The notes: generated by a model from the sequence alone, not told the origin. 64,000 bases of DNA from CAYXWM01 sp964468805 (GCA_964468805.1 CAYXWM010000004.1:1-64000), one strand, 5' to 3'. Numbered from the stretch's first letter, positions 52,166 through 61,086 are shown. Numbers and translations are program-made.

Positions 52166-53161
52166 ATGAAAGAACTGAAAAACCATATAAAATTAAAACA
52201 ATTCAAGCCTATTTACCTTCTTTTCGGAGAAGAACATTTTCTCATGAGAAAATACAAGGACGAATTGGAAAAAATTATAGAGCCGGATGCACAAACCATG
52301 AATTTTGACCGCTTTAGGGACAAGGAATGCTCCGTATCCGGTATTTGCGATGCGGCGGCAACCCTGCCTTTTATGTCCGAAAAAAGATTGGTTTTTGTGG
52401 AATCCTCCGGATTGTTTGCACCGGGCAGAAAGGACGACTCCGAAAGAATATGCGATTTCTTGGACGACCTTCCGGACACTACTCATATGGTGTTTGTGGA
52501 AAGTAACGTGGACAAACGCAGTCGGCTTTATAAAAAAGTAGCCAAACTGGGGCATTGTGCCGAGTTTAAAACCCAAGCGGAAAAGGACTTGGGGGTTTGG
52601 GTTGAGCAAATATTCAAAAAGCAGGGCAAATCCATTTCAAAAATCGACGCAACTTTATTAATCCGTACCGTTTCGCCGGATATGGAGACTGTCTACAAAG
52701 AATGCGAAAAAATTATAGCCTATCTGGGAGAACGGGATAAAGTAAAGGCAGAGGATATAGAGCAAATCTGCGTTAAATCCCTTGAAGCACAAATATTCCA
52801 GATGTTGGACGCTTTCGGTCACAGAAACGCCGGAACAGCCCTAGACATCTACAGCAAATTAATACGCCTAAAAGAATCGCCCATTATGATAATCTCCATG
52901 ATAGCAAGGCAAATACGCCTTATTATTCAATCCAAATTGCTTTTAAACAAGGGGCTTGATTCAGCCTCTATTGCTCAACGCCTTTCCCAGCGACAATTCG
53001 TAATTAACGAATGTATACGCCAAAGCAAGAATTTCAGCTTGGAAGTCTTGCAAAAAGCATTAAATAATTGCCTGGAGACAGACGTAAATATAAAATCGGG
53101 TAAAATTACCGATGTTCTTGCGGTAGAGTTGCTTATAACCCGGTTTTGCACCGGTGCATAA
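52166..53161 (+). CDS. holA: DNA polymerase III subunit delta
   Basis: ATG 52166 is chosen: AAAGTAGG precedes it, and the family starts MKELxxHIKLxQFKPIYLLFGEE. An in-frame upstream extension to 52085 is unlikely. The 331-residue clamp-loader subunit has the delta ATPase-like fold (YLLFGEEHFLMRKYKDEL, NFDRFRDKE) and lid/collar helices. It opens the beta sliding clamp. Downstream 53162-53375 shows no gene. Confidence 0.92.
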   Translation: MKELKNHIKLKQFKPIYLLFGEEHFLMRKYKDELEKIIEPDAQTMNFDRFRDKECSVSGICDAAATLPFMSEKRLVFVESSGLFAPGRKDDSERICDFLDDLPDTTHMVFVESNVDKRSRLYKKVAKLGHCAEFKTQAEKDLGVWVEQIFKKQGKSISKIDATLLIRTVSPDMETVYKECEKIIAYLGERDKVKAEDIEQICVKSLEAQIFQMLDAFGHRNAGTALDIYSKLIRLKESPIMIISMIARQIRLIIQSKLLLNKGLDSASIAQRLSQRQFVINECIRQSKNFSLEVLQKALNNCLETDVNIKSGKITDVLAVELLITRFCTGA

Positions 53162-53375
53162 AGCCTTTATAAAATAAAACATTTTTATCGTAAAGGTTTG
53201 TATTTTACGATACCAACGGCGAATTAAAGATTTTTACGTGCCGTATGAACTTTTCCGTATACAAAATTTTGGATATTTACGAGCAAAAATTCGGAAAAAT
53301 TCAAAAACCGGCTAAATTACTCTATAAAACTCCTCATTATATATTGTAGATTTATTACGGTTTTTAAGCTAACGC

Positions 53376-53404
53376 TTGACAGATATTTCAAAACGTAATA
53401 CAAT
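53376..53404 (+). promoter_or_regulatory. Sigma-A promoter for rny
   Basis: TTGACA (53376-53381), 17-bp spacer, TACAAT (53399-53404). It lies 189 bp before the rny start, giving a long AT-rich leader of 53410-53592. Confidence 0.75.
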
Positions 53405-53592
53405 TGCATGGTGTTATAAAAGTTTTATGGATAAAAATTTTCTTCGTGCTAAATCAATTTAGTACTAAATTAATAAATTTCTTTTCCCAATCACAAGAAT
53501 TTTATTAATTTATAACTTTGATTAAAAAAACTTAAAAAGTTTGGGTATGTATAAAAGTATACTCAAAAATTCACTGTAAGGAGGTGTGTTTT

Positions 53593-55152
53593 GTGTGGGA
53601 TAACGTAGTATTTACAAGTATTATCGGCGTTTTGGCAACCATATTTGTAATAGGCATAAGTTTTTTCTGCGGCATATTGTATCGCAAAAAAATAGCCGAA
53701 ACCAAGCTTGGCTCTGCGGAAAAAGAAGCCGTATTTATCTTGGAAGAGGCTAGGCGTAAGGCAGAAGCCGAAAAGAAAGAAATTTTGCTGGAAGCAAAAG
53801 AAGAAAGCATTAAAGCAAAAAACGAAGCCGAAAAGGAAGTTAAGGAGCGTCGTGCCGAAATTCAACGCCTTGAACGCAGACTGCTGCAAAAAGAGGAAAC
53901 GTTGGACAAAAAGGTTGATGCTTTGGAAAAAAGGGAAGAACAGTTAGCTACGAAAAATGAGCACCTCGAACAACTTAAGGTCGAGGTTGAACATATAAAA
54001 GAGCAACATATTTCCGAACTGGAACGAATCTCGGCTTTGACCCAAGAACAGGCTAAGGAATACCTGTTGGCTATGGTAGAGGACGATGTGCGTGCCGATA
54101 CGGCAAGGCTTATTAAGGACTATGAAGCCAAGGCAAAACAGGATGCGGATAAAAAATCCCGTGAGATTTTGGCAGGAGCCATCCAACGCTGTGCCGTTGA
54201 TCATGTGGCGGAAACCACCGTATCAGTTGTGGCATTGCCAAATGATGAAATGAAGGGTCGCATTATCGGCCGTGAGGGCAGAAATATTAGGGCTTTGGAA
54301 TCCCTTACCGGCATAGATTTTATAATCGATGATACCCCCGAAGCGGTTATTCTCTCCGGCTTTGACAGCATGAGACGTGAAATCGCAAGAATAGCACTTG
54401 AAAAATTAATAATCGACGGTCGTGTTCACCCCGCCAGAATAGAAGAAATGGTGGAAAAGGCAAAAAAAGAAGTGGAAGTCACCATCAGAGAAGAAGGCGA
54501 AGCCGCCACTTTCGAAACCGCCGTACACGGTATACACCCCGATTTAATCCGCCTGCTGGGCAAAATGAAATTCAGGACAAGCTATGGACAAAATGTTTTG
54601 AAACATTCTATAGAAGTGGCTCACCTTTGCGGTTTGATTGCCGCTGAACTGGGCGTTGACATATCCATTGCCAAACGAGCCGGTTTGCTCCATGATATAG
54701 GAAAATCCGTAGACCACGATATGGAAGGCTCTCATATAACCATAGGTGCCGGTCTTTGCAAAAAATATCGTGAATCCGATATTATTATTAACGCTGTAGA
54801 ATCACATCACGGCGACATTGAACCCAACAATATCTACTCCATTATCACACAAACAGCCGATGCAATATCCGCATCTCGCCCCGGTGCAAGACGTGAGACT
54901 CTGGAATCTTACATCAAACGCCTGCAAAAACTGGAGGCCATCGCCGATAGCTTTATCGGAGTTGAAAAGTCGTTTGCTATCCAGGCCGGTCGTGAATTGC
55001 GAATTGTCATAATTCCCGAAATGGTCGACGAAAGCGAATTAACCATCTTGGCTCGTGAGATTGTAAAAAGAATAGAATCCGAATTAGACTACCCCGGACA
55101 AATCAAAATACATCTGATTCGTGAAACCCGTGCTATTGAATACGCAAAATAA
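53593..55152 (+). CDS. rny: Ribonuclease Y
   Basis: GTG 53593 is chosen: AAGGAGG (53578-53584) is 8 bp upstream, while GTG 53584 overlaps it. The 519-residue endoribonuclease has an N-terminal TM (about 8-25), a long coiled coil (about 30-175), a KH domain (GRIIGREGRNIRALESLTGI) and an HD domain (LLHDIGKSVDHDMEGSHI). RNase Y initiates mRNA decay in Firmicutes and associates with the membrane. A bidirectional terminator follows. Confidence 0.96.
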   Translation: MWDNVVFTSIIGVLATIFVIGISFFCGILYRKKIAETKLGSAEKEAVFILEEARRKAEAEKKEILLEAKEESIKAKNEAEKEVKERRAEIQRLERRLLQKEETLDKKVDALEKREEQLATKNEHLEQLKVEVEHIKEQHISELERISALTQEQAKEYLLAMVEDDVRADTARLIKDYEAKAKQDADKKSREILAGAIQRCAVDHVAETTVSVVALPNDEMKGRIIGREGRNIRALESLTGIDFIIDDTPEAVILSGFDSMRREIARIALEKLIIDGRVHPARIEEMVEKAKKEVEVTIREEGEAATFETAVHGIHPDLIRLLGKMKFRTSYGQNVLKHSIEVAHLCGLIAAELGVDISIAKRAGLLHDIGKSVDHDMEGSHITIGAGLCKKYRESDIIINAVESHHGDIEPNNIYSIITQTADAISASRPGARRETLESYIKRLQKLEAIADSFIGVEKSFAIQAGRELRIVIIPEMVDESELTILAREIVKRIESELDYPGQIKIHLIRETRAIEYAK

Positions 55153-55255
55153 TATTTTTATATTATTCTTATATATTTTTTATTCACGGTATTTTTAACT
55201 TATGTTTCACTTACTTTGCTAATAACATGGCATTGATTTGCCATTTCGGTATCCC

Positions 55256-55312
55256 ACAACCTCGTCTGAGAATAATCCCTGTTTTTGTGATTATACTCAG
55301 ACGGGGTTGTTG
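55256..55312. terminator. Large bidirectional terminator
   Basis: ACAACCTCGTCTGAGAATAATC pairs with GATTATACTCAGACGGGGTTGT around CCTGTTTTTGT. It can end rny on the + strand and the small membrane protein gene at 55338 on the minus strand. Confidence 0.85.
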
Positions 55313-55337
55313 TTTTTACTGAGAAATTTCACTATCT

Positions 55338-55505
55338 TCACCGCCGACATCTACAGCTTCCTATACAACCGAAAAGGATAGCCAACAGAAAAAATATCCA
55401 GCTTGTTGACAGTAACAGAGCAAAAATATATATTAATAACTGTAATAATGCTATACTTAAACAAATCCCCGCAATAACGCAGAAGCATTTAAAGAAGAAA
55501 TACAT
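55338..55505 (-). CDS. Small Cys-tailed membrane protein, unrecognised
   Basis: A strong AAAGGAGGTG precedes ATG 55505 and a terminator follows at 55312-55256. The 55-residue protein is nearly all hydrophobic: helix 1 (about 9-32) and helix 2 (about 34-49). The tail GCIGSCRCRR has three Cys and ends basic. This looks like an authentic micro-protein gene too short for automatic calling. The Cys cluster could be lipidated, metal-binding or disulphide-forming; function unknown. Confidence 0.7.
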   Translation of the reverse strand: MYFFFKCFCVIAGICLSIALLQLLIYIFALLLSTSWIFFLLAILFGCIGSCRCRR

Positions 55506-55605
55506 AATAACACCTCCTTTTTAGATTTTTATATGTCAGGAGATTGTTTTTAACTTTTCAAACAACCTCGATTAATGCAATAATCCTCGTTTACCGTAAG
55601 TTTTA

Positions 55606-55708
55606 TAATAATTCCATATTAGATGAATGATAATTAATCGTTTTTACCTTGAACTGTTGAAAAAAATCAATTATTTTTGTCCTCTGTTTAAAATGGAACC
55701 GGTGTATT
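55606..55708 (+). repeat. Repeat family A, copy 6 (diverged)
   Basis: Starts ATAATAATTCCATATTAGAT and ends AAAATGGAACCGGTGTAT. The left arm (AATGATAATTAATCG) is diverged, and the right arm (CAATTATTTTTGTCC) intact. Confidence 0.8.
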
Positions 55709-55809
55709 TGCTATTAGAGAGGATTAGTATATCTTATTCTCCGGTTGTCCCAAAGTATCCTAGTCTATGTGCACCGGAACACAAAACCTTTTAGGATAGG
55801 AGTTTTCTA

Positions 55810-55968
55810 ATGGCTATAGGAGTAATAGGCGGACCGGACGGTCCAACGTCTGTATACATAACACCCGTTTTTAATTGGATTAATGTCATTTATACGCTAA
55901 TTGTAATTTTGGTTGTTTCGGGCTTAATTATTTGGCTAGTCCGCAAGAATAAAAAATCAAAGAGATAA
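55810..55968 (+). CDS. Small membrane protein with a GGPDGPT motif, OadB-like motif
   Basis: ATG 55810 is preceded by ATAGGAG. The 52-residue product opens MAIGVIGGPDGPTSVYITPV; the IGGPDGPT motif is characteristic of the beta subunit of sodium-translocating decarboxylases (OadB/GcdB), where it lines the ion site. Here it is followed by one transmembrane helix (about 23-44) and a basic tail KNKKSKR. It is a stand-alone mini-form, not a fragment end, as it has its own ribosome-binding site. Function unknown. Confidence 0.65.
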   Translation: MAIGVIGGPDGPTSVYITPVFNWINVIYTLIVILVVSGLIIWLVRKNKKSKR

Positions 55969-56021
55969 TGGAATATTTATACTCTCATTGGGGATTATAA
56001 TATCTAAAGGAGGTGTTTTTA

Positions 56022-56174
56022 ATGTCCAATCAAGAAATTCGCTGCAACGTTCACAATTGTAAATTCAATGACAAGGCTAACTACTGCACACTTAACAGTA
56101 TCGTTGTGGGCTCTGAAACCGCCAACGCTTGCAAAAAATGTGATACTGAATGTGTAAGCTTTGAACAAGAATAA
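56022..56174 (+). CDS. DUF1540 Cys-rich small protein
   Basis: AAAGGAGGTG precedes ATG 56022. The 50-residue protein has the DUF1540 arrangement (CNVHNCKFND, YCTLNSIVVGSETANAC, CKKCDTECVSF) with six to seven Cys, probably zinc-bound. Such proteins are common in spore-forming Clostridia with unknown function. Two near-identical terminator hairpins follow. Confidence 0.85.
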   Translation: MSNQEIRCNVHNCKFNDKANYCTLNSIVVGSETANACKKCDTECVSFEQE

Positions 56175-56183
56175 TAATATGGT

Positions 56184-56219
56184 AAAAAAGAGCAACCCCC
56201 AAAAAGGTTGCTCTTTTTA
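56184..56219 (+). terminator. Rho-independent terminator, first of two
   Basis: AAAAAAGAGCAACC pairs with GGTTGCTCTTTTT. Confidence 0.88.
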
Positions 56220-56253
56220 ATGTCTGAATTAACTACGACTACTATTTGAAAAC

Positions 56254-56285
56254 AAAAAGAGCAACCGCAAAGGGTTGCTCTTTCT
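56254..56285 (+). terminator. Second terminator, near-duplicate of the first
   Basis: AAAAAGAGCAACC pairs with GGTTGCTCTTT, 35 bp after the first; it lacks a long T-run. Confidence 0.7.
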
Positions 56286-56481
56286 TCGTTAAAAAGGGGA
56301 ATATGATGTATTAAGACCGTAACCCGGCTTTCAAAACTTGTTGCAGGTTGAAACTTATCTTTTCGTACAAGTTTTTGTAACATTTAAATCGGTTCTTGAA
56401 TGTGCTTGATTTTTTTATATAACTGCATTTAAGAGGATTATAAATGAAAACTTACATTTGGTTAAAGGTTTTGAAAGAGGC

Positions 56482-56515
56482 TTGGGAGAAAGCCGGTGCA
56501 AGGCTTTCTTTCCAA
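56482..56515 (-). repeat. Repeat family B-like stem-loop near the end of groEL
   Basis: TTGGGAGAAAGCC pairs with GGCTTTCTTTCCAA around GGTGCAA. It is about 125 bp past the groEL stop on the minus strand and could act as its terminator. The rest of 56286-56638 has no gene that I can see. Confidence 0.55.
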
Positions 56516-56638
56516 AGGTCCTTATGTTTAATGGGGTCATGGTAGTTTTTTGCATATAACCATGCAAAAACTTACTCATTACGTGATGCTTACTTCGGAA
56601 TTCAATTTGCTACGCAAATTGTTTGACCGAAAAGTTAA

Positions 56639-58267
56639 TTACATCATGCCGCCCATTCCGCCCATTCCGCCGCCCGGCATTTGAGCTTCCGGTTCTTTAA
56701 TATCTGTAACGACGGATTCGGTTGTAAGGAGAGTTGCGGCAACAGAAGTTGCGTTTTGGATAGCAGAGCGAGCAACTTTAGTGGGGTCGATAATGCCTGC
56801 TTTGATCATGTCAACATATTGTTCGTTAAGAGCATCGAAGCCGATACCTTTTTCGGATTCCAAAAGTTTGTTTACAACTACGGAACCTTCGATACCTGCG
56901 TTGCTGGCGATTTGTTTAACAGGTGCTTGTAAAGCTTTAAGGATGATGTCGGCACCGGTTTTTTCGTCGCCGTTCAAACTGTCAACGATGGCTTTAACAG
57001 CGGGGATGCAGTTGATAAATGTAGTACCGCCGCCCATGATGATGCCTTCTTCAACAGCCGCACGAGTAGCCGCAAGAGCGTCTTCCATGCGTAATTTGCG
57101 TTCTTTCATTTCGGTTTCAGTAGCAGCACCAACTTTGATAACAGCTACGCCACCGGATAATTTTGCAAGACGTTCTTGAAGTTTTTCTCTGTCAAACTCG
57201 GAAGTTGTTTCTTCGATTTGTGCTTTGATTTGAGCAACTCTGGCTGTAATTTTGTCTTTGCTGCCTTGACCGTCAACGATGATGGTGTTTTCTTTTTCAA
57301 CTTTAACAGTTTTAGCACGGCCCAGTTGTTCGATTTTTGCGTCTTTAAGTTCAAGACCCAGTTCTTCGGAGATTACTTGACCGCCGGTCAGGATAGCAAT
57401 GTCTTCAAGCATAGCTTTGCGTCTGTCGCCAAAGCCGGGAGCTTTAACAGCTACGCAAGTGAAAGTACCGCGTAATTTGTTAACAACCAAGGTAGCCAAA
57501 GCTTCGCCTTCAACGTCTTCAGCGATGATGATAAGTTTTGCGCCTGTTTGAACGATTTGTTCAAGGAGAGGCAAAATTTCTTGGATGTTGGAGATTTTCT
57601 TGTCGGTAATCAATATATATGGATCGTCGATGGTTGCAACCATTTTTTCCATGTCGGTTGCCATGTAAGCAGAGAGGTATCCTCTGTCAAATTGCATACC
57701 TTCAACGAGTTCCAGCTCGGTGTGCATGGTTTTGCTTTCTTCAACAGTGATAACGCCGTCGTTGGATACTTTTTCCATAGCATCGGAAATCATAACGCCA
57801 ACTTCTTCATCACCGGAAGAAATTGCAGCTACCATTGCAATGTGATTTTTGCCGGCAACTTTTTGGCTCATTTTTTTGATTTCTTCAACAACAGCAGTTG
57901 TTGCTTTGTGCATACCTTTTCTTAAAATGATGGGGTTAGCACCGGCAGCAATATTTTTAAGACCTTCTTGAACCATGGCTTGTGCAAGCACGATAGCGGT
58001 GGTTGTACCGTCGCCGGCTACGTCATTGGTTTTGGTGGCAACTTCTTTAACAAGTTGAGCGCCCATGTTTTCAAAGGGGCATTCCAATTCGATTTCTTTA
58101 GCGATGGTAACGCCGTCGTTGGTTATTAAGGGAGTACCGTATTTTTTGTCCAAAACAACGTTGCGGCCTTTGGGACCCAAAGTAACTTTTACTGTATTTG
58201 CCAATTGATTAACACCGGATTCCAGTGCTGTTCTTGCATCTACACCAAATTTAATTTGTTTTGCCAT
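56639..58267 (-). CDS. groEL: Chaperonin GroEL
   Basis: The 542-residue 60-kDa chaperonin folds proteins in the GroES-capped double ring. It shows VTLGPKGRNVVLDKKYGTP, the DGTTTA ATPase motif, AAVEEGIIMGGGTTF, and a C-terminal GGMGGMGGMM. Starts at 58267 with a good site (GGAGGAATAAAC). It is second in the groES-groEL operon under CIRCE control. Confidence 0.98.
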   Translation of the reverse strand: MAKQIKFGVDARTALESGVNQLANTVKVTLGPKGRNVVLDKKYGTPLITNDGVTIAKEIELECPFENMGAQLVKEVATKTNDVAGDGTTTAIVLAQAMVQEGLKNIAAGANPIILRKGMHKATTAVVEEIKKMSQKVAGKNHIAMVAAISSGDEEVGVMISDAMEKVSNDGVITVEESKTMHTELELVEGMQFDRGYLSAYMATDMEKMVATIDDPYILITDKKISNIQEILPLLEQIVQTGAKLIIIAEDVEGEALATLVVNKLRGTFTCVAVKAPGFGDRRKAMLEDIAILTGGQVISEELGLELKDAKIEQLGRAKTVKVEKENTIIVDGQGSKDKITARVAQIKAQIEETTSEFDREKLQERLAKLSGGVAVIKVGAATETEMKERKLRMEDALAATRAAVEEGIIMGGGTTFINCIPAVKAIVDSLNGDEKTGADIILKALQAPVKQIASNAGIEGSVVVNKLLESEKGIGFDALNEQYVDMIKAGIIDPTKVARSAIQNATSVAATLLTTESVVTDIKEPEAQMPGGGMGGMGGMM

Positions 58268-58330
58268 GTTTATTCCTCCGGATTTTTTCTAAAATATTTA
58301 AACTACGTACTGGATTTATTAATTTTAGAA

Positions 58331-58615
58331 TTATTCTACGATAGCCAAAATGTCGCTTTGTTTTAAGATTATATATTCAACAGAGTCCATTTTAACCTCT
58401 GTGCCTGCGTATTTGGAATAAATTATTTTGTCTCCGACTTTAACTTCCATTTTAACTTCTTTGCCGTCAATCATTCCACCCGGTCCTACGGCTACGACTT
58501 CCGCTTCTTGGGGTTTTTCTTTTGCTTGACCCGGCAAAACTATGCCTGATTTTGTTTTTTCTTCAGCTTCAAGTTGTTTGATTACTACTCTGTCACCCAA
58601 TGGTTTAAGATTCAT
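58331..58615 (-). CDS. groES: Co-chaperonin GroES
   Basis: The 94-residue lid of the GroEL cage has NLKPLGDRVVIKQLEAEEKT, the mobile loop SGIVLPGQAKEKPQ and GDKIIYSKYAGTEV. It lies first in the operon, 63 bp before groEL, with GGAGG upstream. Confidence 0.98.
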   Translation of the reverse strand: MNLKPLGDRVVIKQLEAEEKTKSGIVLPGQAKEKPQEAEVVAVGPGGMIDGKEVKMEVKVGDKIIYSKYAGTEVKMDSVEYIILKQSDILAIVE

Positions 58616-58695
58616 AATTAAATATCCTCCTTTTGACGGTTGTAATCTAATTCCTACAGAGAACGGATGTACTTAAAAAACCGGAATTAGTTTTA

Positions 58696-58722
58696 TTAGC
58701 ACTCAACCTAATTGAGTGCTAA
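58696..58722. promoter_or_regulatory. CIRCE operator
   Basis: TTAGCACTC-N9-GAGTGCTAA is a perfect CIRCE element, the binding site of the HrcA heat-shock repressor. It lies 81 bp upstream of the groES start. Confidence 0.97.
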
Positions 58723-58933
58723 CTGCTACTATATATTAGTAAAAGGTATTACTTTATGCAATCTCGAATTATATGCAAAATCGGCTGAAAATTCGAAAAT
58801 TACTGTTCGGTAATGCCTTTTACTTTTGTTATCTTTAATTATTCCCGTATTTTATAATTTTATAATATAGGAGATGTTATTTGCAACTACATTATTCTTC
58901 ATTATATTACAGGGTTAATTAAAGGATTTTATG

Positions 58934-58962
58934 TTGTAACATTTTATGTATTATGTTAAAAT
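58934..58962 (+). promoter_or_regulatory. Promoter for the candidate leader RNA of gdhA
   Basis: TTGTAA (58934-58939) and TAAAAT (58957-58962) are separated by 17 bp. Transcription would start near 58969. Confidence 0.55.
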
Positions 58963-58968
58963 GCAGCG

Positions 58969-59143
58969 AATGCAAATAAACTCTTATCTACAAGCATAAT
59001 ATATAGAAAAAATTCAAGGATTATAGAGGTCGGAAATGGTTCCCGACGCACTCTGAGCAAGAATACCTGAGATGCCGGATACACCGACCATCCTTTAATC
59101 CCAACTTGATAAAAGGCACTTGCAGAAATGCAGGTGCTTTTTT
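58969..59143 (+). ncRNA. Candidate structured leader RNA (riboswitch-like or attenuator) upstream of gdhA
   Basis: Downstream of the promoter, a GC-richer island lies in AT-rich DNA. GGTCGG (59028-59033) can pair with CCGACC (59084-59089), closing a stem with an inner CCG..GCACTC / GAG.TGCCGG arm. Its GTCGG part can alternatively pair with CCGAC at 59043-59047. A strong terminator GCACTTGCA/TGCAGGTGC plus T6 (59116-59143) follows, 133 bp before the gdhA start. Competing folds plus a terminator suggest regulated attenuation. No known riboswitch consensus was recognised. A free-standing small RNA is an alternative. Confidence 0.5.
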
Positions 59144-59276
59144 GTTTGGTTTTTAGATTAAATAATATAAAATTTTGTGCACTTTACCGGTTTAAAGAAT
59201 TAAAAAAAATATTGCAAAACTTTAATCTTAATTTTATAATCAGTAGTTGAGGTAAAATTACAAAGGAGTGAACAAA

Positions 59277-60608
59277 ATGTCATACGCAAAACGTATTATT
59301 GAAAGCACCATCGCAAAAAACCCCGGACAAAGCGAATTTCATCAAACCGTAACCGAAGTTTTGACTTCTCTTGAAGCGGTATTGGAAAAAAATCCCCAAT
59401 TTGAACAAAACGCAATTTTGGAAAGAATGGTTATTCCCGAAAGAGTAATCCTTTTCAGAGTTCCCTGGGTTGATGACAACAACAAAGTACAAGTAAACAC
59501 AGGTTACAGAGTACAATTCTCTTCCGCTATCGGACCTTACAAAGGCGGCTTGCGTTTCCATCCTTCCGTAAACTTAAGTATCTTAAAATTCTTGGGCTTT
59601 GAACAAATCTTCAAAAACTCCCTTACAGGTCTTCCCATCGGCGGCGGTAAAGGCGGCTGCGATTTCGATCCCAAAGGCAAATCCGACATGGAAGTTATGC
59701 GTTTCTGCCAAAGCTTCATGACTGAGCTTTTCAGACATATAGGTCAAGATACAGACGTACCTGCCGGCGACATCGGCGTAGGCGGACGTGAAATCGGCTA
59801 TATGTATGGTCAATACAAACGCATTGCCAACGTTTACGAAGGCGTACTTACAGGCAAAGGTTTAACTTACGGCGGTTCTTTGGTTCGTACCGAAGCTACA
59901 GGCTACGGTTTGCTTTACATCTTGGACGAAATGCTGAAAAACGCAGGCAAATCCATCGAAGGTGCTACAATTTCCGTTTCCGGTTCAGGTAACGTTTCCA
60001 TCTTTGCTACCGAAAAAGCACATCAATTGGGCGGTAAAGTTGTAACCATGTCTGACTCCAACGGCGTAATCTACGATAAAGACGGTATCGACCTTGATGC
60101 AGTTAAAGAAATCAAGCTTGTAAAACGCGGACGTATCAAAGATTACTTAAACTACAGACCTCAAGCACAATATTTCGAAGATAAATCCGTATGGACTATC
60201 CCGTGTGACATAGCACTTCCTTGCGCAACTCAAAACGAATTAAACGAAGCAGATGCCAAAGAATTGGTTAAAAACGGTTGCTTTGCTGTTGCCGAAGGTG
60301 CAAACATGCCTTCTACAAACGAAGCAGTTGAAGTATTCTTGGCAAACAAAGTTCTCTTTGCTCCCGCAAAAGCAGCTAATGCCGGCGGTGTTGCAACTTC
60401 TGCTTTGGAAATGAGCCAAAACAGCTTACGTTTAAGCTGGACTTTCGAAGAAGTTGACGCTAAACTTAAAAATATCATGGTTAACATCTACAAACAAATG
60501 GCTGAATCTGCAGAAGCTTACGGACAAAAAGGTAACTTCGTTGCAGGTGCAAACATTGCCGGTTTCTTGAAAGTAGCCGACGCAATGATGAGCCAAGGCG
60601 TTGTTTGA
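59277..60608 (+). CDS. gdhA: Glutamate dehydrogenase
   Basis: ATG 59277 is chosen (AAAGGAG 8 bp upstream) over GTG 59268. The 443-residue hexameric NADP-type enzyme has YKGGLRFHPSVNLSILKFLGFEQ, the catalytic GGGKGG and the VPAGDIGVGGREIGYMYG block, plus a Rossmann domain (SVSGSGNVSIFATEK). It interconverts 2-oxoglutarate plus ammonia and glutamate. Codon use looks optimised (frequent GAA, AAA, CTT, GGC), fitting high expression. A terminator-bearing leader precedes it. Confidence 0.96.
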   Translation: MSYAKRIIESTIAKNPGQSEFHQTVTEVLTSLEAVLEKNPQFEQNAILERMVIPERVILFRVPWVDDNNKVQVNTGYRVQFSSAIGPYKGGLRFHPSVNLSILKFLGFEQIFKNSLTGLPIGGGKGGCDFDPKGKSDMEVMRFCQSFMTELFRHIGQDTDVPAGDIGVGGREIGYMYGQYKRIANVYEGVLTGKGLTYGGSLVRTEATGYGLLYILDEMLKNAGKSIEGATISVSGSGNVSIFATEKAHQLGGKVVTMSDSNGVIYDKDGIDLDAVKEIKLVKRGRIKDYLNYRPQAQYFEDKSVWTIPCDIALPCATQNELNEADAKELVKNGCFAVAEGANMPSTNEAVEVFLANKVLFAPAKAANAGGVATSALEMSQNSLRLSWTFEEVDAKLKNIMVNIYKQMAESAEAYGQKGNFVAGANIAGFLKVADAMMSQGVV

Positions 60609-60643
60609 TAAATAAACTATAAATTAAGTAATAGATTTAATAA

Positions 60644-60677
60644 AAGTGAGGTATTGCCAAAAGCAGTACCTCATTTT
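60644..60677 (+). terminator. Rho-independent terminator of gdhA
   Basis: TGAGGTA pairs with TACCTCA around TTGCCAAAAGCAG, then TTTTTTTG. Confidence 0.88.
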
Positions 60678-60698
60678 TTTGCAAAGTTTCGACTAAAG

Positions 60699-61067
60699 TT
60701 AATCCAAAACGATGTACTTTTCTTGTTTTAAGACGTCTAGTGCCCTCTGAAAATTCTCCGCCTTTGTTAGTATATAATCCGTATTAAAGGTAGAAACAGC
60801 AAATATCCCTATTTTATTTTCTGCAAGAACAGCGGAGATTTTGGATAGTATTCCTATCAAGGAAAAGTCCAACTCTCCTTCTATTCTGAATGCTTTCCAG
60901 CCGTCATCACGCTTGATTGTATGTTCGGGAACAGCGTCCGTAGGACAAACCAAAGATATTTCCTCATCGGTTACGCCCACAAAAGTAAATTCGGCTGTTA
61001 AGTTTATATTATCAGTCTTGTCTAACTTACAAACAGAGAATTCTTTTTGAATAACTTTCAGATTCAT
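60699..61067 (-). CDS. ACT-domain protein
   Basis: ATG 61067 is chosen because GGAGG lies 8 bp upstream; the longer frame to 61079 is less likely. The 122-residue protein has an ACT domain in the second half (FSLIGILSKISAVLAENKIG, IFAVSTFNTDYILTKAEN). ACT domains bind amino acids. It lies 42 bp downstream of metA and may regulate methionine or aspartate-family metabolism; inference. Confidence 0.8.
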   Translation of the reverse strand: MNLKVIQKEFSVCKLDKTDNINLTAEFTFVGVTDEEISLVCPTDAVPEHTIKRDDGWKAFRIEGELDFSLIGILSKISAVLAENKIGIFAVSTFNTDYILTKAENFQRALDVLKQEKYIVLD

Positions 61068-61086
61068 CAGTGCCTCCAAATTTCAA

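Noticed and set aside
59020..59100. TPP riboswitch in the gdhA leader.
   Set aside because: CTGAG and GGATA-ACC fragments are present but the order and the GAACCTGAT core are wrong.
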